DNA of 64,000 bases from Undaria pinnatifida (taxonomy: Eukaryota > Sar > Phaeophyceae > Laminariales > Alariaceae). The stretch covers positions 6,122,796 through 6,186,795 of the forward strand of contig JABAKD010000028.1 in assembly GCA_012845835.1 (NCBI GenBank), in the 5' to 3' direction. The notes under the pieces were generated by a model. That model was given only the letters and a program-made list of their open reading frames with translations. It searched no databases and was not told the origin of the DNA. Shown here piece after piece: positions 11,601 to 23,600 of this stretch (its first letter is position 1; each line of letters begins with the position of its first letter). Made by a program: the position numbers and the translations under genes.

Positions 11601-14600
11601 AGGAAAATTCACTTTGCCTAGCGCAGCTGTAGGGCCGCCGCAACACACGCGATGCGTCGCAAGCCTATACGGGTTATCTCCCTCTTAGTGGTGGCCGATG
11701 CAAGGGTGCTGTGTCCCACCCGTGCCATGATGAGCAGAAGGCTGTGGGTTGTGGACAAGTTAGTATTAGCGTATCTCCTATATTCCCGGCGTAGCCCACG
11801 GCAGCCTAAAACCCATGTATACTCGAACAATGCCTCCGGGGTACGGTGTAAAACCACATTTGACAACATTTGAGTTTGAAAAAATTTGGAGCCCAAATTT
11901 CATCAGACCAGCAGATGTGACCGGTGGTAAAATCTCGGAGGAACTTTTCCCCCCCAAAAACAGCTGCCCGTAAGACGTCGTTCCGGAAAAAAATGATCAG
12001 AACTGCCCAATACCCCGCAACATCCCTAACGAAAAAAAAAAAACACTACCAAATTTTACTGCATACGATCAAGCCTAAGAAAAAATACAAGAAGAGCAAA
12101 CGCGAGCGAAGCGTGTGATGGACAGGAGTGCGCGGAAATACGGCACACTACAACACGCAGCCTAGATATCGAAAAGGTTGAAACACGGGTGAAAAAAAAA
12201 ATGTTTCCAGTGTGCAAGACCGAATCGCTGCGGTTTTTTCGAAATCACGGCCTCAGAGACGTACACATTCACGTGAGGCGTATATTTTATAACTAATTTT
12301 CAAGGACGTCAGCCGTGAGTTTGACGAATTTCAGGTCAATACTCATTGTTCCAAACATGATGTTTACTCAGATTCTCCACCGAAACAAAAAATGATAGAA
12401 AAAAATCCTGAGTTATCGAGTGACTGTCACATTTTTTTTTTAGCTCTTCGCTGACGGCAACACGTACCATGTAACGATTCGGGCAGCCCCATTGTTCAAA
12501 CGCTTGAACACAGCGTAGGCTTCCACGTGCACCACAGGGCACCTCTAGCTGTTCTGCGTGCCCTCTCTGCTCTTACGCCGTGAATTTTGACGGATTTCCG
12601 CCGAATGAGGCGTTATTGTAGGACGCACGAAAACACTCAAAAGTACTGGAACCCTGGCAGCCCCCTCAGCCAGTACAGTAGTACTGCCAGTACAGTAGTA
12701 TTGCCAGTACAGTAGTACTGCCAGTACATACTGGACGAGGGCCCAGCCCTATAAATCGGGGTACCCACTCTAACCCTAACCTTCCAAAGGTTACCTTTAA
12801 CCCTAACCTTCCAAAGGTTACCTTTGTGCATACTGTACCCTTTGAACGGCCGCTTTGCTTCGTGATTGCACGCGAGCAATCGAGGGAAAAACAAAAGGCA
12901 AAACTGCGGTTACCATACGAGTGTCGCAGTCCATCATGAACGAGATCGAGCAGCCTCAGGTAAAAGTCACCTAACAGAGAAAAAACACCCTGCAATAAAA
13001 TAACACCTAATACCTGGTAAATGATGAAAAAACAACAATCGAACGCCTTGATATTACACATTCACAATTAACAAACAAACAAGTTAACCCCTTTAGAGCC
13101 CCAGAACCCCTCCTCATGCAAAATCCAAGCAATCCCCCCCCCAAAACGGGTTTCCAGCTATTAAGGCGTTAATGTAAAACATAGAATAGCAACAAAACAC
13201 CAGGGCAGGCAGGCAAGGGAAACCATTCACATGACCATTCGTGACATCTATAACATAAGGCCAACCGACATGCTTGACCTCCCCTGCTGCACCGCCGCCG
13301 ATTTCGGTGTACCCTTGGCTACCCCAGCTCGTGCCTGCGCGACGGCGGCATCCAACTCGCGGACCTCGTCAACCAAGTGCCTGTTCAGTCGAATGAACAT
13401 CATGCGCTCGACCTTACTCGCAACCATGTTGCTGCGCAGGTCACCGATGAGGTGGGCGTGCGCCGAAAAATTGCGCTCGCCGTGGCAGCTGGTGGCCTCA
13501 ACCCCATGATACAACCGAGCGATAAACGCTAGATACGGCATTTGCGCCGGAGACGTGACCTTGCCCGTCGTCGGACATACTCGGTCAGCGGCCCGCCGAT
13601 TCCAAAACTCCAGAAGATCGAAGCCGTCCACGTCAATCTGGTCCGGCTCCGCGAAGTACACCAATGCCTCTCGCCCGATCAGCACGCGTCGCCCCGTGAA
13701 GGAAGACTGATTCTCGGCCCAATCGCTGCCAATACTACCACCAGCAGCTGCCGCCACACGTGCCGCGCGGCGTTCCTCTAGTCTGGAAGGCTTTTTCCTC
13801 TTGGGTGCAGGTTCCGCGGGCTCCACCTTCACCATTTGCACCGGCACAGGCGCGGGCGGCTGCGCGGGCGGCTGCGCGCGCACATCCGCGAATTCCGCAA
13901 CCAGCGCGATCAAGTCTCCTTCGGCGCGAGTTCTGAGGGTCGCAGAGCCGTTCACAAGTTGGTCGCCGCCGAGCGACTTTCGCCTCGGGTCCAGCAACGC
14001 GCACAGACGCTCCACCTTCAGCGAGGCCTTCCCTGCGCCCTCGTCTTCCATCACCTCTAGCAGCACATCCCGCACTCCTTGCGCCTCCGCGGTAAGCTCT
14101 GTCACCTCGGTGCGTTCCGTCGTGATGCCGCCAGGTGCGGTCGGCAGGACGGTCGCGTTCGGTACCCGGATTGGCTGGGTTTGCTCCTTCAGCATCTCGA
14201 TCACCTCGTGCATGATGAACATCGCCTGGCTGACGTGGGTGTCCTTGGCTTCTCGCATCGGTATCGTGGCCTCGGTGACGTCGTCCAGGAGGCTGCACAC
14301 CTCGTTGGTGACGGTCCATTCGTGCGATGTCAGCTTCCGCGCGTTTTTCTGGACTTCTTGGCGGAAATACTCGCTGATCGCCTTCTTCAAGGCAAGAACG
14401 CGATCCATCATCTTGAACTGGCTAGTCCACCTTATCGTAGAGGCATTTTTTGCAAGGGGGAAGATCGTGGGGGGCGTAAGGGGTGCGGGCCGGCAGCGCA
14501 GAAGGGGGAGGTGTCGATTTCTTTGATATCCATGCGGTGGTAATCAACCGACGACAAAGGGAAGCCAAACGTAAGCAAACGTAAGCAGTATTTACTATTG

Positions 14601-17600
14601 AGTATTTAACACAGAAAACGAAAGCCGCCGATACGAATCGAACTGTACCAAAGTCTCAAAGTTTCAATTTCAAACAGCATGCAGTCGGAACATACAACAT
14701 ACATCCAATTTGCACCAAAAATTAATAATCAGCGATTGAAAAAGAAAACGTAAAATACAAAAATTGTACAAGCGTAAAAACGCACAAATACATACACTGT
14801 GCGCTATGAACATATAAATAATAAAATTAGCTGCCGCAAAAACGAGTACGAGACAGTTCAAGCCGAACAGGCACAACACGAATATACGCAACCTTCAAAA
14901 CTCCAACTACAAATCACCTCGTGTCGTTTCGCCTAACGAGCTCGCAGACCTCGTGCAAGCCCTCCTCCAGCCCTAGGAGCTCCTTCGGCTTGTCGCTGCT
15001 GCCGGCGGAGTGGCCCCAGATACCGACTCCTTCCGCCAGCTTCTTCATGAGCTCGCCCATCGCTTTGTTCTTGCAATGCGCCGGAGAACCCGCAATGCCC
15101 AGACTCCACAATACCGCGGAGTTGACATGATGGCAGTTGCACTTCATGGCCTCCACGCCCAACGCCTCACACGCGTTCCCAGCGTTTCCTCCTTGATCCA
15201 CCGTAAAAGCAAGGAAGACGTCCTTAGGCTCCACGGACTTACCCATGAAATCCGCAAAGTACTCCCGCGTCAGCTGCGAATAAAGAAACGTTGAGACAAC
15301 CGACGGAAAGTGAAAACAAATTGCAACTAGATAAAACAAGCACAGCCAGAAAAAAAAAAAATGTGAGAAAAATTATGTAAAGGGCCACATTATACATAAT
15401 TTAATTTCAATACGAAGTTCGAAGCACCGAAAACAAAACAATGAACGATCCAAAAACAAAAAAAACATCATCCACCTGAACAGGTAAAAAACAACAACAA
15501 CAACAACAACAACAACAAAACTAATGCGGGCAACACAAAGCGCCTCACCGCTTCGACCCAGGGCGTGATGTCGTCAGCAGTGTGCGTGCGGGGAAACGCT
15601 CGTGTCGCAAGCGCGACGCGGGTAACACCGCTGCTACCCTTGCGCACGTACGAGACGGTGAAGGTGATGTACTCCTCGCCGGCCGCATTCGTGCGATCTA
15701 GCTGGGCACCGAGAAAAGCCCCCGAATACCCCACGGTCAGACACTCCTCACGGAACGAACGCAAGTCGTTCATGACGATTTCTTTCACCCTGCTATGGAG
15801 GGTGGACAAGTAAATGTCGAAGGTGCTGGGTGCCATCGTCGTGTTCACGTACTCGGGGGCCAAAGCGCCCACGAAGAGCTTTAAGCCGTCATCATACCGC
15901 ATGCGTTCAGGCCTCAGGTTGACGCAGCACCAGATGACGAAACGGAGGTCGGCAGAGTCTCTCCTTCTCTGGTCCATCTTCAGTCGCTGGTGCTGCTGCA
16001 GGAGTGACTCTCCGCTTGATGCGCCTGCTGATGAGTGTCCCGCTGTGATAAAAGGGGAAAAAAAAGCAAGGCAAGGCAAGATTAAAGCGGGAACAACGAT
16101 TTGAACGCTCCGCAATGAAACGAAAAAGAAAACAAACAAGGCAAGATTAACGAGCGACGATATTTTAGGTAGTTTTATAGTTTTCGCGAGCAACACACTT
16201 CACCACAGCAGCAGTCACCCGCTGTTCATTGTTTTTAATAATTATTGTAACGTCAGCTGGGAGTTCGACGAATTTAGAGTCGATACTCATCGTTGCAAGC
16301 TGCGTAGAACACCGGTCGCCCGTTATTAGCACGTTTTCATGAGCCAAAGCCTAATCAATACCTGGGTAGTAATAATGGATATCAAGCCTGCAAAGACCCA
16401 TGATGAAGGCATTGACGTGTCATGGAAAATATCATCCCTTGCAGTAAGAGATAGAAAATGCCATGCTAATGTTGATGCATTACACCGCTTTCTCACAAAT
16501 AAATCGAATAAATAACAACGTATCCTTGAACAAGACATCCTTATTATTATCATCATTGATCTAGGTACTATGATGGCGTGGCATAAGTACACCATTCAAC
16601 AAGTGTGTCATGATACTGCCCTACTCACATTTTATACTATTGATAGATTTAACGGTGATAATGGAATAGTGGAATAAAATGACAAAACGTATATACGAAC
16701 GACATATTACGCAGCTTGCAAAGATGAGTATCGACCCTAAATGTGCCGAACTCACAGCCGATGTTGTTGGGATAATTTTATAAAACGACAGCAGTGCATT
16801 AAAAATACTCTTCATGCATGAGCAAGTGTTAGATTTTTCCACATCCGCCGGAGGATAAAAAAAGAAAAAAAAGTTAGATGGGTAACAACAATAGCCTGCA
16901 TATCTAGCAAAAAGCACAACAAAAACAATTAACATTACATTATACCCCATCATTAAGGAACATTTCATCAACACGGTAGTACTCACACTTGAAGTACGTA
17001 CACAGCATTAACACTAACGCGGTAGTACTACACATATCCCCTAAAAATATATCATTAACTGCAATAGGGCATACATATATTATCTGGTATTAACTTTATT
17101 TAGTACCAGGTACGCAGTAGTAAAATGCCTGAAAACGTTCATCTTTAGAGCCAATAACCACTCATCAACAAACACATTAGACTATTAACACAGCACTATT
17201 ACGAGTAGGGCATATATTATCTACTGCTGTATCATAGTGTCAACACCAATACAGCAGTAGAGCAAGTCCCGCTTGTTGCACGTACCAGCTATGGCGTTAT
17301 TGCTTGATTGCAACATGCAACACATTAATGCGATCTAAAACAGAATTAACACGTACCAGTACAAAACAAACGAACAGCACGACCACAGCCGGTAATACCA
17401 GATACCAGAGTATTAAATATACCGGTAGTCTATAGTACATACATACTATAGACTACGCAATTTTCGGAGCATTTTCCCTTCCATATCGAAAGAAAAACAA
17501 AACATGATTTCAAGAAAATCACGGGAAAAAACCTAGAGACTACACTCGGGAGTAGGGAGCATAAACCAAAAAGAAATCACGAAAATAAATATCAGAGATA

Positions 17601-20600
17601 CGAGAGATAAAACCGGAGATAAAACGAGAAAACAGATGAAATTCGATGAACGATTTTTTTTTAATTTTTGCAACTTTATTTTCAGTTTTCATCAAACTCC
17701 TCACCGATTGCCGCAGCGGCTACTGGCGCCCTCCTCTTCTGCGATGTCCCTAGTTCCTTCATGGCTTCTTCGTACTTGTCGGGATGTTTGTTCTCGATGT
17801 GGGTGCTCAAGCCAGATGTTCCCGTCCCTCTATTATTGTCCCCCGACCCACTCCACTTCATGAGGTGGTGGCAGGGCGTCCCATCACCGCTCCTGACCAA
17901 GCACACCACGTTTTTTTCGTCGATGGACGGGGTGAATCTGCTCACAAACCGCCAACACCAAGCCGTCAGCTTCCGCTTGCCGGAACCAGGCGGCTCGAGT
18001 GTGACCGTCATGCACCTGCCGTTGCCGCCGTTGATCGTGGCTTCAGCCTTGCTTGGGGGTTGCAACACCCGGTCACTCCCACCCACCGCATCGTCCCAAG
18101 CAGCAGGCGCTGACAAAGCGGCAGACGAGGCCTCTACACCACCAGTACCAGGCGCCGACCCAGCAGCAGACCCAGCCTCTGACCTACTGTCAGTACCACT
18201 GGGATTCCCCTCTAAAGCGCTCATTGTTCTGCTGGACCACACTGCTGGCTGGGCGTGGTGTAGGCACGTGTGTGGCGTGGTGTGGGCAGGTGTGTGGCTC
18301 CTCTGTCCACCCAAAGAGGGAGGATGAGGTCCTACCCGCAAGGAACCCGAAGAATCAGAACCAAAAAAAGAACAAAAACAAAAGCCAAAAATTTCGGGCG
18401 GTATCCAGTTTCGGCGGTACTTTTCGGGCGGTATCGAGAGTTGGGGGTGGGTTTCGGGCGGCATCGAGAGTCGGCGGAACTTTTTGGGCGGTTGTTGTTG
18501 TTGTTGTTGTTGTTGTTGTTCTCACATTAACTGGGCGGTAGCAAGAGTTGGCGATGACTTTTTTGGCGGAAGCGGCAAAACTAAATTTATGGCGTCATTT
18601 TTTTTCAGGGTGGTGTTCGGTAACGATATTTTGGGCGGTCTCAGACGGGGCGGTACTGCCACTTGCCGGTAGTTTTGCTGACGGTAGTCGGTATTTCGTT
18701 ATCTGACGGTAACTACTTTGACGGAAACGGTAAAACCAAAATGTGCCGGTAATTATGTCGGTGGTAATAGGACACGACGGTAATTTTTCGACGGTAAACG
18801 GTATATCCAGGTTTCAGGTCGGGACGGGTTTTATTGTCGGCTCACAACGGGATGGGAATGCAATGAGCCGGGATACTTTGGCCGGGTTGCTGGGACTAAG
18901 TTTTTTGCCGGTACCGCCTTCGCGGTATCCGGGACAACCTAAATATACTGGTACATTTTCGCCGGGAACGCAACATGCCGGGACCGCCTTCGGCGGTACC
19001 CGGTACAGCAAAATGTGCAGGTATTTTTTCGCCGGGAACGCAACATGCCGGGACCGCCTTCGGCGGTACCCGGTACAGCAAAATGTGCTCGTACTTTTTT
19101 GCCGGGAACGCAACATGCCGGAAATTGATGCGAATGAAGTAAACCAGCTAGCTAGCCTAACCGGTAGACCGGTTGGCTTCGCCGGGTCATCAGAGGGGGA
19201 CGGTTGCACCCGAACCAGGCACAGACACCTCGGCCGACGCAGCCCCTGCACTGCTTTCAGCACTGGGGTTCCATTCCGAAGCGCTCATTGTTCTGCTGGA
19301 CCGCACACGCTAGGAGGTGTGGGCAGGTGGCTGGTGTTGGTCTGCACAGCTGCCGTCGACCCAATAAAAAATGGTTCTGCCGATAAGGAACTCGCCCCGA
19401 ACCAAAAAAAAAATTAAAACAAATGAACCTCACAGCACCGAAACAAAAAAACTTCTGCAGAATGAAGAAAAAAACACTCGAAAGAAAAAAAAAAAAAACT
19501 GTTCGGGAGGAAACGAACCCCGCACTTAGATCTTATAGAGTTACATATCATCTCCCAGGCCACTCGGCCAGTGAAGAAGTGCACGAAATCCCGGCAATCC
19601 ATTATACCGGTACTTTTTTGCCGGGATTTCAATATGCCGGTACTTTTTGAGCGGTATCCGGTTCTACTTTACAGCTTCTGGACAAGCCGTGGTCACAGGT
19701 GTCGTCCCTTCTCCCCCCCGGTTCTTGCCTTCATTTTTATCGCGCATAGGGTTCAGCAATCCCACTGCTCGTCGATTTTTCATCGAGAGTTGCTAACTCA
19801 CGCTCTCGCGCTTTCCGCAAGTCATTTTGTGCACAAGAAAAAGTCCCAACGATTTTATACGAGTATGCACTCGGCGGGGCTCGAACTCACGAAACTGACC
19901 TATCCCAGGCTCGAGGATAACCTGATACGCCAAAAATGAACCGGTACATTTTCGTCGGGATTGCAATATGCCGGTACCCTTTGGGCGGTATCCGGGACTC
20001 GAAAATCACGTGGGTTCATCCGGGCCCTAGTGCCATTTGTCGGGATATTATTTTAAACGGTTACCGGGACTGCGTTTTTTGCCGGTACCGCCTTCGGCGG
20101 TATCCGGGACCACCTAAATATGCCGGGATATGCCGGTATCCCGGATCCCGCCTACTAGGTTGGGATTTTGACGTCGGGATTTATCCCGACCTGAACCCTG
20201 GGTATTTCGATATCTGAAGGTAACTGCCTTGACGGAAACGGTAAAACTAAAATATGCCGGTAATATTTCGGCGGTAATGCAACACGACGGTAATTTCTTG
20301 ACGGTAGACGGTAATTCGTTTTTCGGCGGTAACGCTCTCGTTGGTAAACGTTAACACGAGAAATGCAGATATTTGGCAGTTGTTGTTGTTGGATATGTGC
20401 GTGCCTCACCTCACAGGCGGGCAATAAGCTACTTCTCTTTTCATCACATCGGGATTGAGCAGTCTCATGCAAACAACAACCACCGGAAAAAAAAAAGAAA
20501 AAAGTCCCTACACAACAAGCGGGCAATAAGCTACTTCTCTTTTCATCACATCGGGATTGAGCAGTCTCATGCAAACAACAACCACCGGAAAAAAAAAAGA

Positions 20601-23600
20601 AAAAAGTCCCTACACAACAAGCGGGCAATAAGCTACTTCTCTTTTCATCACATCGGGATTGAGCAGTCTCATGCAAACAACAACCACCGGAAAAAAAAAA
20701 GGCGCCTACACAACAAGCGGGCAAGCTACTTCTCTTTTCTTAGGGTCTGGCGAAGCAGCAGGCGGGACTGACGAAGCAGCAGGCGGGACTGACGAAGCAG
20801 CAGGCGGGACTGACGAAGCAGCAGGCGGGACTGACGAAGCAGCAGGCCCAGCCTCTTCACTTGTAGTGGCAGCAGACCCACCCCAACACTACTGTCCGCA
20901 CCGCTCATACTTCAGCTGGCCACGCTGGGCGTGATGTGGTGTGCGTGTGGTGGCAGGTGCGCGACGCTCCCTGTCCACACGTCCACACACGCCTACAAGG
21001 TTCTCCCGAAAGGGAACCAGTGGAACCTTCCGACCAGAAAATATAAAATAGAAAAGAACATCCGCCACATGTCGCGCGGCATCCAGTACAACAAACTACT
21101 GACGGTGCGTTTTGGGCGGTATCCAGTGTTGGCGGTACTCTCTTGGCGGTATCTACAGTTGCCGGTATTTATCTGCCGGTAAACGGGAAAACATAAATCT
21201 GACGGTAATTCCGTCAGACGGTAATAAATGTGACGGTAGTTTCTTGACGGTAGACGGTGTTTCATTTTTCGGCGGTAACGCCCTTGGCGGTAGACGGTAA
21301 CACGAGAATATGCCGGTAAACGGCGGAATACCGGGACCGTCAGACGGGGCGGTAAAAACAACGACGGGTAGATTACCGAACACCACCCTGATGTTTTTCG
21401 GCGGTAATGCAATACGGCGGTATTCATTTTGGAGGTAGGCGGTTTTTTGCTCTTCGGCGATAACGACTTAGGCGGAGGCGGAAAAACCAAAAACATGGAC
21501 GTATTTTTTCCGGCGGCAATGCAGTACGGCGGTATTTATTTTGGACGTACGTAGGCGGTTTTTCGTTTTTGGGCTGTAAAGGCTTCGGCGGAGGCGGAAA
21601 AACCAAAACATGGCGGTTAAACCCCCATGTCACCGGGACCGTCACGGCGGGAAAATGACTGACCTTAACCCTGATTTTCTGGAAAATAGATGAAAACGAG
21701 CAAAAATCAAAGGAAGAAAAAAAAAAAAAAAACTGAAGAAAAACGAAGCATATCTGAAGTTGCCAATGAGGTACGCTTCACAAAGGTTTTGTAGGAGGGG
21801 GTTCGAAGGGAGAGCTGGGGGCTTGGGGGGGTAGGGAAACGCAACAAGAGAAGCACGAAGAAGTACACGAGCGAAAACATCGAAGGAATAGTAGCGCATA
21901 CAAATAACACAATACCGGTTGTAAATAAGAAGGAAAAGAGAGGGACACGAACGAAACCAAAGAGGAATAAGAAACGAAAACAAAAACTGAACGAAAACGA
22001 AGAAAATCGAAAGGGGGGGGGGGGGGCGTACGAAAAACACTCAGAAGAAAAAAAAAGGGGGGGGGGGGGGAACAAGGAGCAAGAAAAACGAAGCGGAGAA
22101 AGAACATAATAAAAAACAAACGAAAAAAGCACAAAAAAAAACGAAAACGCACGACAAACGCCCTTCAATCACCTCAACAGCTCCTTGATTATTCTCTGGA
22201 GCCTAGCCATGTCCCCCACCTCGTACATCAGCCGCCCTAGCTTCAAGTTGCACTTGAACCACAATCTGTTGTTCTTGTGCTCCCTTGAGGGCGACAACGT
22301 TTTCGGAGCGTCGGGAGGGGGTAGATCGAGCGCAAATACATTTGCAGCAAGCAGTGCGCGAAGAGAAACAAAACAGAAAGCGACCACCAACAGTAACACA
22401 GCAATAGCAAAAGTCAACCGCCGGTTACTTACAACAGCGCGTCAAGAACAAACGGAAACAACAAAAACTCTATATACCACAAACGCAATTCACCTACAAC
22501 AAAAAACGAACCTCTCGGCATGAAGAATGTCTGCTTCCGACGCCGTGACGGCGTTCGGGCGAAACTGCCAAGAGAGGAAAACGAAACAAACTTGAAAAAA
22601 AAAAAAAAAAAACGGAAACCGCATGAAACGGAAAGGAAAGCACAAAACAAAACTCCCGCCCAACCAAACAAAACTCCCGCCCAACCCCAACCCTCCGGGG
22701 GAGTCATCCACTCGTACACGCCGTAACAAGCGCGACGGAAGGACGTCATCACGCAGAACGCAAAAATATAAGCTCCGACAAAAGCAAACCTGAGGTGGTC
22801 TTCTAGATTTTGGAAAACAAAATAAAGCGCAACGAAACACAACCGAACAACCGAACAAAACAAACCCGAAAAGAACAACAAAACAAAAGCAAAAACAAAA
22901 TAAAGAGGGGAAAAAAAAAAAAACGACAAAACGAGTGCCGCAAGCGGGCGACCTCCCCCCCCCCCCCCCCCTGCCCTCCAATCTCCCCTCTCCCATCCCC
23001 GCTCCCCTCTCACCTGAGCGTGTCCAAGGTCTGCTCGTAGAAACCCTTGAGCAGGTTCCAGTCGTTCGACGACGACACATAGTCCAGCACGCTGCTAACC
23101 CCCTTCTCCCCTATGTTTTGGGTTACCGCTCCCTTGGTGTACCCTGCCAGAGCAGCAAACAAAGGGACGGCACACAGCCAATTACCAAAACAAAAGCAGA
23201 AAAAAACAGAGAACATCAATACCAGGTGCTGTAACATCAACGAACAAACGACGAAAAATATGCAACAGCAAAACAAAACAACGACAAATATGCAACAGCA
23301 AAACAAAACAACGAACGTAAACATGTCAACAACGGCAAAACGACAACCATAAAAAAAACAATACCAACACCAACAACGGCAACAATAACCACTACACTAC
23401 CAACAGCAACAAATGCGACAACAGCAACGATACCAACCCACAACCACTACTGCAACAACTGCAACAACTGCAACAACTGCAGGGTGTCTGACATCATTGT
23501 GTTATATCAACCATGCCAACTAACCCAAACCCTAACCCTATCCCATACTGTACTCGTATACCGGTCGAAGTGCCTCCTAATGGCATCACTGGGGTAAAAT

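Noticed and set aside
19509-19570. tRNA-like segment on the minus strand (A box TGGCCGAGTGG, B-box-like GGTTCGTTTCC)
   Set aside because: The internal promoter boxes look right and are suitably spaced, but the acceptor, anticodon and D stems do not pair. At most a tRNA-derived relic.
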